Notes: generated from the sequence alone by a model not told the origin. Positions 49,530-61,358 are shown, numbered from the stretch's first letter. The stretch is DNA of 64,000 nt from Marinococcus luteus (GCF_900106595.1 NZ_FNNC01000003.1:62001-126000), one strand, 5' to 3'. A program made the numbers and translations.

Positions 49530-49676
49530 TCAGCCGCCCTGTATGGCGTTGTAAATAAAATAAGCAATCACAAGTACAATGGCCACCGGCAGGATAAATT
49601 TAAAAAAACAGCCGGCCATACGAATAGCCAGAAAAACGAATACGACGAGCAGCAGAATACCTATAATAAACTCCAT
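49530..49676 (-). CDS. 48-residue single-span hydrophobic peptide
   Basis: ATG at 49676 with GGGAGG 9 nt upstream begins MEFIIGILLLVVFVFLAIRM, continues AGCFFKFILPVAIVLVIAYF, and ends IYNAIQGG. It is almost wholly hydrophobic with two short membrane spans around a Cys-Phe-Phe-Lys turn. It ends 3 nt from the shared terminator. The good ribosome site and terminator make it a probable gene. The family is unknown. Confidence 0.6.
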   Translation of the reverse strand: MEFIIGILLLVVFVFLAIRMAGCFFKFILPVAIVLVIAYFIYNAIQGG

Positions 49677-49824
49677 GAATGCAGCCTCCCTTCCAAACAC
49701 AGCTATATATCAAACACTATTAAATAATTTTCTGCTTTAATACTGCTAACATTTATCATTCCACTGCTGCTGTTTCATAAACATTTCTCAGTATTATTTC
49801 GATATTATTACATATTCGCGCACG

Positions 49825-49853
49825 CAAAAAAGCCCTCGTACAAGGGCTTTTTA
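49825..49853 (-). terminator. Terminator after doxX
   Basis: AAAAAGCCCT and AGGGCTTTTT around a 6-nt loop. Confidence 0.85.
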
Positions 49854-49860
49854 TCTGCTT

Positions 49861-50376
49861 CTATGCGGCTTTTGGCGTCTGCTGTTCTTTAGGTTTACGT
49901 CCGACTTTTTCTTTCACAATTGGAACAAATCGGTCGAGGCCGATTTTGCCGGCATTACCTTTTCCAGCCAGGATGAGGATCGCGAGAATGAGCATGATTG
50001 GATTAGTCGATACTGTACCCGCCAGCAGAAATGCCATGTTCATCGTACCGCCGAAGAAAGCGGCAGTGGTTGTAAACAAGCCAACAATTAAGCCGGCCCC
50101 TACCAGTACTTCACCCCACATGACGAGAAAGCCAAACAGTCCGGCATTTGGAATAGCGACATTTTCCAGGAAGGCAGTGTACCAGGGATAAGCTGCCGCT
50201 GTACCCCCGCCCTGCATGACCGGTTCAGCGACCGCCCCCTCCAGGAATCCGCCAGGATTAAAGCCCTCTGTTATTTTACCAAGTCCCGAAGTGAGCCACG
50301 TCCAGCCTAAGTACAAGCGTGCTGCCAGAAACAGTACCATTGCAATCGTCGATTCCTTGAAAAAACGAATAATCAT
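49861..50376 (-). CDS. DoxX family membrane protein
   Basis: A 171-residue four-helix protein. Family features: LAARLYLGWTWLTSGLGKIT, FLENVAIPNAGLFGFLVMWG, EVLVGAGLIVGLFTTTAAFF and GTVSTNPIMLILAILILAGK. DoxX proteins act with quinones or thiol redox systems; in Bacillus several are induced by quinones and aldehydes. ATG at 50376 behind AAAGGGGAGG. Two copies of a TGTGAAT-type inverted repeat lie upstream. Confidence 0.85.
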   Translation of the reverse strand: MIIRFFKESTIAMVLFLAARLYLGWTWLTSGLGKITEGFNPGGFLEGAVAEPVMQGGGTAAAYPWYTAFLENVAIPNAGLFGFLVMWGEVLVGAGLIVGLFTTTAAFFGGTMNMAFLLAGTVSTNPIMLILAILILAGKGNAGKIGLDRFVPIVKEKVGRKPKEQQTPKAA

Positions 50377-50394
50377 TATGAAGCCTCCCCTTTT

Positions 50395-50410
50395 TGTGAA
50401 TTCATTCACA
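50395..50410. promoter_or_regulatory. Operator-like inverted repeat 1 upstream of doxX
   Basis: TGTGAATTCATTCACA is a perfect 16-nt palindrome placed 19 nt upstream of the doxX start codon. Confidence 0.6.
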
Positions 50411-50446
50411 TATTTCTTATCTTCAATATATCATATTTTATGTTAT

Positions 50447-50462
50447 TGTGAATGATTTCACA
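50447..50462. promoter_or_regulatory. Operator-like inverted repeat 2 upstream of doxX
   Basis: TGTGAATGATTTCACA differs from the first copy by three central bases. The centres are 52 bp apart, about five helical turns, so a regulator could bind both on one face of the DNA. Confidence 0.55.
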
Positions 50463-50763
50463 TTAATAGACACAAAGTGTTCATATATGAAAGATGCTAA
50501 AGGAGATGCTTCAAAAATAAGAAAAAAACTGCATTTATAACGTGTCAGAAATCGTATTTGCTGATGTGTTGCTGGAGCGAATACGTAAGAATTGCAGGAA
50601 CAGGCGATAAAAGCAGCAAAAAGAGCCTGGAGGTCACCAGCTGTCCAGACTCTTTCTTTATTAGCATACCTGCAGGTTTGCTTTTATATGCACGATAAGC
50701 AACATTTTCGCGAAGTTCTTTTGGATCGTGCTATAGTTTGTTGGCAGAAGGAGGGCTTAAGCA
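50463..50763. other. Gap between doxX operators and the old-yellow-enzyme gene
   Basis: No gene is supported. AGAGCCTGGA/TCCAGACTCT (50622-50653) forms a terminator-like stem with T-rich flanks on both strands. A possible -10 TATAGT lies near 50731 for the downstream gene. It is unclear what the terminator ends. Confidence 0.4.
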
Positions 50764-51888
50764 ATGAACGAAAAATATACCCCACTATTTCAACCATTAA
50801 CATTACCAAATGGAATTACCTTGAGAAACCGCTTTGTATTAGCGCCATTAACCCACGTGTCCTCCAACGAGGATGGCACCATTTCCGACCGTGAGCTTCC
50901 TTACATTGAAAAACGCTCGGAGGACGTTGGCCTTGCTATTACGGCGGCAAGCAACGTAACAGCATTAGGGAAAGCATTCCCCGGACAGCCGTCCATTGCC
51001 AGAGACTCAGATATCGAAGGCCTGCGTCAGCAAGCCTCCGTCATGAAAAAGAACGGCGCAAAAGCCGTCGCTCAGATTCATCACGGCGGAGCCCAGTCTT
51101 TGCCACAATTGACTCCCGAAGGCGATGTGGCAGCGCCAAGTGAAATCGAACTGGCGAGCTTTGGCGAGCCGCAAAAGCACCAGGCGCGCCCGATCACAAA
51201 AGAAGAGATCGAAGAAACGATTCAGGCCTTCGGCGAAGCGACGAGACGTGCAGCCCAGGCAGGCTTTGACGGCGTGGAAATTCACGGTGCCAACCACTAT
51301 CTTATTCAACAGTTTGTGTCCCCGTATTATAATCGCCGGGATGATGAATGGGCTGATCCATTTAAGTTCCCACTGGCCGTTGTTGATGAGGTAACCGCCT
51401 CAGCCAGAAAACACGGTGGCGACGATTTCATTGTGGGCTACCGCTTCTCCCCGGAAGAAGCCGAATCCCCGGGGATTACGATGGAGTTAACGAAGGAATT
51501 GATTGATCAGTTAGCCGGGCACCCGCTGGATTATTTCCATGTGTCCCTGATGGATATTCATTCCGAAACCCGGGAAGGCCTGTATTACGGACAGAAACGG
51601 ATTCAATTGATCCATGATTGGATTGACGGGCGTGCTCCGTTAGTCGGTATCGGATCCATTTTCACGGCAGATGATGCCCTGAGCGCCCTGGAGACTGGCA
51701 CGGAATTGGTCTGTCTCGGACGGGAATTGCTGCTCGATCATCAGTTCGTACGCAAAATTCAAGAGGGCCGTGAGAAGGAGATCAATGCCACCTTTGATCC
51801 TGAAGAGCCAACGAAGTACCATCTTCCAGAGCCGCTATGGCAGCAGCTCTACAACGGATTTTATCCGCTGCCTAGAAATGACGGCTGA
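50764..51888 (+). CDS. NADH-dependent flavin oxidoreductase (old yellow enzyme family)
   Basis: A 374-residue TIM-barrel FMN enzyme, similar in length to B. subtilis YqiG. It shows LPNGITLRNRFVLAPLTHVS, AKAVAQIHHGGAQSLPQLT, RAAQAGFDGVEIHGANHYLI, QQFVSPYYNRRDDEWADPF and VGIGSIFTADDALSALETG. The HGANHYLIQQF block carries catalytic residues. Such enzymes reduce activated double bonds of enones. The ATG follows GAAGGAGGG. Confidence 0.9.
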   Translation: MNEKYTPLFQPLTLPNGITLRNRFVLAPLTHVSSNEDGTISDRELPYIEKRSEDVGLAITAASNVTALGKAFPGQPSIARDSDIEGLRQQASVMKKNGAKAVAQIHHGGAQSLPQLTPEGDVAAPSEIELASFGEPQKHQARPITKEEIEETIQAFGEATRRAAQAGFDGVEIHGANHYLIQQFVSPYYNRRDDEWADPFKFPLAVVDEVTASARKHGGDDFIVGYRFSPEEAESPGITMELTKELIDQLAGHPLDYFHVSLMDIHSETREGLYYGQKRIQLIHDWIDGRAPLVGIGSIFTADDALSALETGTELVCLGRELLLDHQFVRKIQEGREKEINATFDPEEPTKYHLPEPLWQQLYNGFYPLPRNDG

Positions 51889-51930
51889 TACCCTTTAATA
51901 GACATGTGATACAGATTTCTTAAAACCACA

Positions 51931-51986
51931 ATAAAAAACCCACTCCCGAACATGAAATTTTTCGTGTCATGCCGGGGCGGGTTTTC
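51931..51986. terminator. Terminator between OYE and NmrA-like genes
   Basis: AAAACCCACTCCCG... and ..CGGGGCGGGTTTT form an imperfect long stem; A and T runs flank both ends. Confidence 0.65.
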
Positions 51987-52832
51987 CTATATCCAGCTGC
52001 TTTTAAAATCATCAATATACACCCTTATATCTGTAGGCTCTTTCGATGTTACTTTCTGATAATCATGTTTAATTCCCTTTGCAAGTCCAAGCTTTGTGGG
52101 AAAGTGAATTCCAATGACAACATTGATAAAATTATCATCTACATTCATTTTTTTCATGAATTCTTTAAATTCTTTTACAGATGGATTAGCATATTCAATA
52201 TCAATATTCAAAATATCCGTCATAATTTCTGCTACCTCATAAAAATTGAGAGCTTCTCTGCCTGTGATAATATAGCTTGTATTCCGGTGTTTCGCAGGAT
52301 GCATTAATGCTTCAGCTAATACTTCAGCCAGATCTCTTGTATCAACAAAGCTCGTTTTTCCCTTGCCGGCAGGCACAAAAATGCGCCGCCTTTCTTTAAT
52401 TTCTTTACACATAAAATCGTTCAAGTTCTGCATAAAATAGCCCGCACGCACAAACGTATAGGGGATAGCTGATTTTTTAATTAATTTCTCCATCTTATAG
52501 TGGTGAATAAATGGCATAAACTGCACATCTTTTAATGATAAATAAGAAATATGCTGAATGCCATGCCTCCTGGCCTTTTCTAAAAAGCTGGCAAATTGTA
52601 AATTATCTCCTGGCGGGTACATTAAGAATATACGATCCACCTGCCCAAGAGCTTCATCGAACGTATCAGGGTTTGAAAAATCAAGCTTCACAAATTCATA
52701 AGCATTACCAAATTCCGCTTTGGCTTTTTCGGGGTTCCGCACAGCACACACAAGGGGAATATTTTTGTCCATAAGCTTTTGAGCAACTTCGTACCCAACC
52801 TTTCCTGTAAAACCTGTCACTAAAACCTTCAT
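51987..52832 (-). CDS. NmrA-like NAD(P)-binding protein, AT-rich
   Basis: A 281-residue atypical SDR protein. KVLVTGFTGKVGYEVAQKLM is the dinucleotide motif; other blocks are VDRIFLMYPPGDNLQFASFL, KLIKKSAIPYTFVRAGYFMQ, SFVDTRDLAEVLAEALMHP and YIITGREALNFYEVAEIMTD. Relatives are NAD(P)H sensors or quinone reductases. The gene is clearly more AT-rich than its neighbours and uses AAA/ATT/TTT codons more, suggesting recent acquisition. The ATG follows GGGAGGGGAAGG. Confidence 0.8.
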   Translation of the reverse strand: MKVLVTGFTGKVGYEVAQKLMDKNIPLVCAVRNPEKAKAEFGNAYEFVKLDFSNPDTFDEALGQVDRIFLMYPPGDNLQFASFLEKARRHGIQHISYLSLKDVQFMPFIHHYKMEKLIKKSAIPYTFVRAGYFMQNLNDFMCKEIKERRRIFVPAGKGKTSFVDTRDLAEVLAEALMHPAKHRNTSYIITGREALNFYEVAEIMTDILNIDIEYANPSVKEFKEFMKKMNVDDNFINVVIGIHFPTKLGLAKGIKHDYQKVTSKEPTDIRVYIDDFKSSWI

Positions 52833-52928
52833 GACCTTCCCCTCCCTTTAGCCAAGCCATTCTACGCTACTTTGCAATCTTTATTTTAATACCATAAGCC
52901 CTTTCAAAAAACCGAAGCCCAAGCACCT

Positions 52929-54059
52929 TCAGTATTCGGCCAGATCAGGATCTTTTTTTCTTTCTACTGATTCGATGTTCTGAATAATATCGGATACTAC
53001 ATACGATGCAATCGCGGGAGCGGCAGTTACCCCCGGCGAGTCCAGCCCGGCCAGATGAATCAGACGCGGATGCTTCTCCGACGACCGGATATAGAAATCC
53101 GGGTCGGTAATGCTCGAGCGGATACCGGCGTAATGGCGCTCTGTGAGTTCATAAGGAATTCCTGTTGCAAGCATGTTGACTTCATTTTTGATCTGATCTA
53201 TTCCCTCTTTTGTCGGAAGAGCGAAGCGGAAGCTGTTTTGCTTTATATCTGTAGGGCCAAGGCGAATCGTCCCGTCCGGCTGCGGAATAATCAGGATACC
53301 CTTCGTTCGGCTCGTTGGCGGCGGATAGATAATATGATTAATAAATCCTGAAGCCTGTTTTCCGAGCACTAAATATTCTCCGCGCCTCGGCACCGGCTCA
53401 AACGGCACGCTATCCTCGATCATACCGGCAATAAATCCAGCAGCTGCGCCCGCAGCGTTGATTACAAATCTGCTTTGAAAAACTTTCCCATCTGTTGTTT
53501 CCACTTCAAATCCCGTTTCCGATTTCCGCAAATCCACGATTTCGGTGTTCAAATAAATTTCCGCACCGTTGCTGCGGGCATTGGAGGCAAGCCGGTCTGT
53601 AAGAACAGCAGTATCTGCACTCATGGCTTCCGGCATAAACAGACCGCCTTTGAGCTCCGGGTGCAGATTTGGTTCCCGCTCAAGCATCTCTTCCCGGCTT
53701 AACATTGTGATCGTGTAAACACCTTCTGCCTCACTCTGCCGCTTCAGCCAGTGTAGTTTCCCAAGTTCCTCATCCGTACGTGCTGTCGCAATCGCTCCGT
53801 GTTGAAAAACAGGAACATCAAAGCGTTCTGCTAATATCCGGTGAAGACGGCTTCCGTTTCTGCCAAGTACAGACTTCATTTTCCCTTTAGCAGCCGGCAT
53901 CATTGCAGGGGGATGTACAAGCGCGCTGTTATGCGTCGACTGGACCCCGGAGAGCGTACGTCCTTTTTCCAAAACTACCGTTCGTCCCCGGTAATGGGAA
54001 AGTTCATGCGCAAGCGCCGTACCAACAATACCGCCACCTATAATCAAAAAATCAATCAT
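52929..54059 (-). CDS. FAD-dependent oxidoreductase of the DAO/LhgO type
   Basis: A 376-residue flavoenzyme. The FAD motif DFLIIGGGIVGTALAHELSH starts the protein. STHNSALVHPPAMMPAAKGK, NAAGAAAGFIAGMIEDSVPF, PRRGEYLVLGK and HLAGLDSPGVTAAPAIASYV follow. This matches the group with L-2-hydroxyglutarate oxidase and GlpA-like dehydrogenases. The substrate is not certain. The ATG at 54059 follows AGAGGAG; a GTG lies 9 nt upstream. Confidence 0.83.
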   Translation of the reverse strand: MIDFLIIGGGIVGTALAHELSHYRGRTVVLEKGRTLSGVQSTHNSALVHPPAMMPAAKGKMKSVLGRNGSRLHRILAERFDVPVFQHGAIATARTDEELGKLHWLKRQSEAEGVYTITMLSREEMLEREPNLHPELKGGLFMPEAMSADTAVLTDRLASNARSNGAEIYLNTEIVDLRKSETGFEVETTDGKVFQSRFVINAAGAAAGFIAGMIEDSVPFEPVPRRGEYLVLGKQASGFINHIIYPPPTSRTKGILIIPQPDGTIRLGPTDIKQNSFRFALPTKEGIDQIKNEVNMLATGIPYELTERHYAGIRSSITDPDFYIRSSEKHPRLIHLAGLDSPGVTAAPAIASYVVSDIIQNIESVERKKDPDLAEY

Positions 54060-54252
54060 CTGCCTCACTCCTCTTTTGGAAGCATAATCGCGATGCCGGA
54101 AAACAAGTTATATGTTTATTCTATCCGTGACGAAAAACAAATAGCAACTCACATGACTTACTTTAGTGAAAACGCATACAATTCATAAAGATACATACAT
54201 ATCAAAACAACTTTACACTAAGAGCTTTTATACAAATCAGATGCGCCGGTGG

Positions 54253-54288
54253 CAAAAACTGAAGCCGGAGCCCCCGCCCCGGCTTCAG
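54253..54288 (-). terminator. Terminator of the bgl operon
   Basis: CTGAAGCCGG and CCGGCTTCAG with a 10-nt loop; TTTTTG follows on the minus strand. Confidence 0.8.
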
Positions 54289-54313
54289 TCAAATTAATGA
54301 TGCCTTATTTGTT

Positions 54314-57726
<3,413 letters not shown>

Positions 57727-57734
57727 TTAGGCAA

Positions 57735-57805
57735 AGAAAAAACCTAAACTGAACAGATGACAGAAGACAAAAAGCCCCTTCCATACTCTGCTCAGCTTAG
57801 GTTTT
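57735..57805 (-). terminator. LicT-controlled terminator upstream of bglP
   Basis: AACCTAAGCTGA and TCAGTTTAGGTT (arms at about 57793-57804 and 57741-57752) form the stem, followed by TTTTTTC. The 5' arm overlaps the 3' end of the RAT at 57800-57828, so the two structures exclude each other. Confidence 0.88.
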
Positions 57806-57828
57806 GCCTGCTTCATCAGTAACAACCC
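57800..57828 (-). promoter_or_regulatory. Ribonucleic antiterminator (RAT) 2, for bglP
   Basis: A 29-nt element reading GGGTTGTTACTGATGAAGCA then GGCAAAACC on the minus strand, close to the LicT/SacY target consensus. Its 5' end overlaps the licT stop codon. Confidence 0.88.
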
Positions 57829-58694
57829 TACTCTGAGTGATTTTTATTTAGTTGATGCCGGGATGCCACCCGGTGAATATGAACCGTTAAATAAATCAGT
57901 TCGTCGTTGGAAACGCTCCATTCACACTTGTTTTCAACGTATTTTTTAATTTTCTCGCTGCACAGAAAAGCTTCTTTATACTGCTTTTTCACCTGCTGAT
58001 ATAAAAAATCATCATCAGCATCGTACTGCAGCCGCTCCTTCCGGACGAGCCGCCAGGCAAAAAAGCGCAGATGTGTTAAAAAGCGTTCATAGTTCAGCGT
58101 GTCTTCATCAAGCTCCATTTGAAAATGGTATTTCACGATGTTGAGCATATCGTTTACGATGCCTACTGTTTCTACAACCTCTTCCAGGCCTTCCCCGGAC
58201 ATTTGACTATTCACAAGGTGCAGCGTAATCGAAGCTGCTTCATGCTCATCAAGCCGGTGCCCGGTTTCTGCTTCAATAATGTTCAGTGCTTTTAAGGCGA
58301 CAGCAAATTCTTTACGGTAATACTTCCTGATTTCCCAGGCCAGCGTATTCTGCAGCGACATGCCCTGTTCATAGCGGCGGATGGCAAAGCTCAAATGATC
58401 TGTCAATGCTACATATAAGTAATCATCAAGCTTCACGCCGAGCTCCTCTTTAGCCAGGGAAATAATCTGCTCTGCAATCGCCAGGTAGGTTTCAGGTACA
58501 TCTGCGAGAAGCTCTGCCAGTTGGTCGGAGACATTTTCGTTTTCAAGCACAAACGTCTTCTCCACCTGCTCATGATCAACTGCTTCGCCTACCTTCCGCT
58601 GAAAAGCAAGTCCTTTTCCCATTACTACCATTTCTTTTCCGTGGCGATTTTCCGTCAGTACTACGTTGTTATTGAAGACTTTTTTTATCTGCAT
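57828..58694 (-). CDS. licT: Transcriptional antiterminator LicT (BglG family)
   Basis: A 288-residue antiterminator. The RNA-binding CAT domain (1-55) reads MQIKKVFNNNVVLTENRHGK, EMVVMGKGLAFQRKVG. Two PRD domains follow with the phosphorylatable His residues in VALTDHLSFAIRRYEQG, DEHEAASITLHLVNSQM and LTHLRFFAWRLV; LTVHIHRVASR is the last site. EIIB-type phosphorylation inactivates it when substrate is absent, and HPr phosphorylation activates it. It controls its own gene through RAT1 and bglP-bglA through RAT2. ATG at 58694 behind GAGGAG. Confidence 0.94.
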   Translation of the reverse strand: MQIKKVFNNNVVLTENRHGKEMVVMGKGLAFQRKVGEAVDHEQVEKTFVLENENVSDQLAELLADVPETYLAIAEQIISLAKEELGVKLDDYLYVALTDHLSFAIRRYEQGMSLQNTLAWEIRKYYRKEFAVALKALNIIEAETGHRLDEHEAASITLHLVNSQMSGEGLEEVVETVGIVNDMLNIVKYHFQMELDEDTLNYERFLTHLRFFAWRLVRKERLQYDADDDFLYQQVKKQYKEAFLCSEKIKKYVENKCEWSVSNDELIYLTVHIHRVASRHQLNKNHSE

Positions 58695-58724
58695 ATCTCC
58701 TCGCCCTTTGCCTGAATAGTCCAA

Positions 58725-58780
58725 TAAAAAAACCTAAACTTACACACCATTCTACCACGAACGGCGCGAAGTTTAGGTTT
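58725..58780 (-). terminator. LicT-controlled terminator upstream of licT
   Basis: AACCTAAACT (58731-58740 on the plus strand) pairs with AGTTTAGGTT (58770-58779); TTTTTTT follows on the minus strand. One arm overlaps RAT1. Confidence 0.88.
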
Positions 58781-58804
58781 TGCCTGCTTCCTCAGTAACA
58801 ATCC
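58776..58804 (-). promoter_or_regulatory. Ribonucleic antiterminator (RAT) 1, for licT
   Basis: A 29-nt element, GGATTGTTACTGAGGAAGCA then GGCAAAACC on the minus strand. It differs from RAT2 at three positions, mostly in the loops. Confidence 0.88.
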
Positions 58805-58825
58805 TAATTTTATGGAATATTTTTT

Positions 58826-58839
58826 TGTAAACGTTTTCT
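58826..58839. promoter_or_regulatory. cre site (CcpA) of the bgl operon
   Basis: TGTAAACGTTTTCT fits the consensus TGWAARCGYTWNCW at every position. It lies between the likely promoter (TTGACC at 58872-58877 with a TAAAAA-type -10 near 58850) and RAT1, where CcpA would block transcription when glucose is present. Confidence 0.75.
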
Positions 58840-58906
58840 ATATATTTATTTTTATCACAGGCAGAAGACGGGGTCAATACTTATTTCCTAAATAATAACC
58901 AGGACT

Positions 58907-59401
58907 TTAGATTTTCGTCGCTGCTTCCCGCATTGTTCCTTCCTTCTGCATCTGTACGTGCCAGGAAAGAGCTTCTTCCAGCAGATGCGGCGTCTGGCCG
59001 CCGGAGTCCTCACAGGCACGCTGGAAATAACTCCACAGCTTCTCCTGATAAAGCGGATGCGCGCAATGCTGAATAACTTCTGCAGTTCTCTCCCGCGGGG
59101 CAAGTCCCCTGAGATCAGCATAGCCCTGCTCTGTGACGAGAATATCGACGTCGTGCTCCGTATGATCCACATGGGAAACAAACGGCATCACGCTTGAAAT
59201 ATCGCCGTTTTTGGCAATTGATTTAGTAACGAAAATGGCTGTACGGGCGTTGCGGGCGAAGTCACCGGAGCCACCAATGCCGTTCATCATATTCGTGCCA
59301 TTTACGTGAGTGGAGTTAACGTTACCGTATATGTCCGCTTCGAGGGCGGTATTAATGGACACCAGGCCGAGGCGCCGGATGATTTCCGGGTGATTGGACA
59401 A
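58907..59401 (-). pseudogene. 3' fragment of an acetyl-CoA hydrolase/CoA-transferase gene
   Basis: A 164-codon frame reads SNHPEIIRRLGLVSINTALE, ADIYGNVNSTHVNGTNMMNG, IGGSGDFARNARTAIFVTKS, HVDHTEHDVDILVTEQGYAD, LRGLAPRERTAEVIQHCAHP and ends in TPHLLEEALSWHVQMQKEG. This is the C-terminal third of succinate/acetate CoA-transferases (about 500 residues). The N-terminal two thirds, with the catalytic Glu, are absent, and a stop lies 6 nt upstream of the first codon. The remaining part has no inner damage, so the loss may be recent. Confidence 0.85.
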
Positions 59402-59478
59402 CTCCTTTTATACAGCCGTTTGCTGCCTCGAAAGATTCTGTTTTCGCATTCGCTTCATCCTCTGCTTCTATCCTGCAA

Positions 59479-60627
59479 TTATTTTTTAACGAGCCGCATG
59501 CCCGCTTCTTTTTCAAGCACGAGATCAAAGCCTGCTTTGCCCTTCTTCAAAACTGCCTGTTTCCAGCTTTCCTCGGGCGGGTCGAATAATTGATGAAATT
59601 CCTTCTGAAGTTCACGGGCGTCTGCTTCTTTTTTTGCTCCATACCAGTAGTACTGGTTTTCATGCACAACAATATCGAGCGCTCTCATCTGGTCAGGCAG
59701 CCGGTTGCCGATCGTACCAAACTCAAGCAGGCAGGAGAATATATACTTATCCGGATGCCTCCGGCTGTAGACGTCCTTCACGTATTCCGCATCCTCGCCT
59801 TTAATTTCCATCACGTCCGTTTTTTGCACATCGTTTACCTCGGGATGCCCGAACTGCTTTTGAAGCTCCTTTTCCTTGCGCGGGTCTGAATGCGGCACCT
59901 GCAGCCACAGCTGTTCCGCAGGACCAAGCCCTGTATGAATATCAATATGGACGACCGCTTCATACTCCTTTACCCATTCATCCATGCGTGACAGGAGCTT
60001 TTCCACGGGCTCTTCATAAGCTGCACCGCCGTAAAAAATACCGGTTGGGTACTGGTACTGTCCCATCGTGGCTGCTTTTTCCAGCCCGTATACGCCGCGC
60101 TTGAATACCTTTGCCCCGAGAGCGCCCAGCAGGTCCCTCCGCTGTTTTTTCCAGCTTTTCACCGGTCCCTCCGGCACAAAGTGCTTCTTTTCTTTTTCAA
60201 AACGCTCGTTCAGTGAAGCAGGCACACTGCTCCAGTCTTTAATAAAATTACGGTTCAAGTCCACGTTGTTTTCACTCACCCGCCGCCGGTTTTTCATTCC
60301 CCATGGATTTACGGCATGCACGAGGCGTATCCCGGTCGTATTCGGATTCAGCTGCGTCAGATACTCATCGATAAACAGCTGCAGAAGCGCCGATCCGGCG
60401 TATCCTTCAATGCCATGCACGCCAGTGGTGACTACAATCAGTGTGTTTGAATGATATTTGGCGTCCGCTGCAATGATATCGGTCGTGTTATTGTTTTCCG
60501 GTTTTCCAACAGCATACTGGGTCAGCGAGGCCTCCGGCCAGACCGCCGCCACGTCTGTACTTCTCTTCCGGAAAGCCCTTCTTGCTTCTTCATATGTCGG
60601 TAAAAAATATTGATCGGATGGTTTCAT
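59479..60627 (-). CDS. M14-like (DUF2817) metallocarboxypeptidase-type protein
   Basis: A 382-residue protein. Zinc-ligand motifs of the M14/DUF2817 type are seen: VVTTGVHGIEGYAGSALLQL (HxxE), VVHIDIHTGLGPAEQLWLQV (His), and CLLEFGTIGNRLPDQMRAL with the catalytic Glu. VSENNVDLNRNFIKDW is the substrate Arg/Asn region. No signal peptide is present, so it is probably intracellular. The ATG at 60627 follows AGGGAGG. Divergent from UDG copy 2. Confidence 0.82.
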   Translation of the reverse strand: MKPSDQYFLPTYEEARRAFRKRSTDVAAVWPEASLTQYAVGKPENNNTTDIIAADAKYHSNTLIVVTTGVHGIEGYAGSALLQLFIDEYLTQLNPNTTGIRLVHAVNPWGMKNRRRVSENNVDLNRNFIKDWSSVPASLNERFEKEKKHFVPEGPVKSWKKQRRDLLGALGAKVFKRGVYGLEKAATMGQYQYPTGIFYGGAAYEEPVEKLLSRMDEWVKEYEAVVHIDIHTGLGPAEQLWLQVPHSDPRKEKELQKQFGHPEVNDVQKTDVMEIKGEDAEYVKDVYSRRHPDKYIFSCLLEFGTIGNRLPDQMRALDIVVHENQYYWYGAKKEADARELQKEFHQLFDPPEESWKQAVLKKGKAGFDLVLEKEAGMRLVKK

Positions 60628-60731
60628 TTTGCTGCCTCCCTCCTCAAAATTGGTCTTAAGCTCATTATTCCTCGCCAATTCGGGTACAAACCTATTAGTG
60701 TCAAAAGAACCTATAAAAAAGGATGATAACT

Positions 60732-61358
60732 ATGCAGCTGCCCTCTTCTTTAGTACAACTCGCCAACGAACGCATTGAACCATTCGACTGTGAAGGGTTT
60801 CTGCCGGGCGCCGGGCCGGCGGACGCCAAGATCATGTTTGTCGGAGAAGCTCCAGGCGAAACCGAAATTTATAACGGCATCCCCTTCAGCGGCAGAGCAG
60901 GAGTCATTTTTGACTCGTATCTCGAAGACTTGAACATCAAACGGGACGATATTTATGTTACGAGCGCCGTGCGCAGCCGTCCATTCAAATGGGGCCAGAC
61001 CAGAGCCGGGGTGCGCCGGAAATACAACCGGACCCCGAACCAGAAAGAAATTCAGGCCCATGCGCCTGTTTTGGATTATGAAATTTCCCAGGTACAGCCA
61101 CAGTGGCTTGTGCCTATGGGTAAAATCGCCTATCAGCGGTTGCTCGGGAAAAGCCCCAGACTCGGCGATGTTACCGGCAGAGTACAGACGTCTCCAGTGC
61201 AGCAGTGGGATGAAGAAGCCGCCTCATACGTCTGGACGAAGAAAAATTACAATATTTTTCCGATCTATCATCCGGCCGCGATTCTGTATAACCGGAGCCT
61301 TGAACAGACGATGAAAGACTACCTGAATACGCTCGCCGCCCACGCGCTTCATACCTAA
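60732..61358 (+). CDS. Uracil-DNA glycosylase superfamily protein (copy 2)
   Basis: A 208-residue protein, same length as copy 1 at 36.2 kb. Shared blocks: FDCEGFLPGAGPADAKIMFV, GEAPGETEIYNGIPFSGRAG, YVTSAVRSRPFKWGQTRAG, RKYNRTPNQKEIQAHAPVLD and IYHPAAILYNRSLEQTM. The iron-sulfur cysteines of family 4 are absent. The two copies differ mainly in the region after LVPMG. The ATG at 60732 follows AAAGGATG. Confidence 0.82.
   Translation: MQLPSSLVQLANERIEPFDCEGFLPGAGPADAKIMFVGEAPGETEIYNGIPFSGRAGVIFDSYLEDLNIKRDDIYVTSAVRSRPFKWGQTRAGVRRKYNRTPNQKEIQAHAPVLDYEISQVQPQWLVPMGKIAYQRLLGKSPRLGDVTGRVQTSPVQQWDEEAASYVWTKKNYNIFPIYHPAAILYNRSLEQTMKDYLNTLAAHALHT

Noticed and set aside
50524-50620. Small frames upstream of the old-yellow-enzyme gene, possibly a regulator remnant
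   Set aside because: Fewer than 25 codons each, without similarity to HxlR, MarR or PadR proteins.
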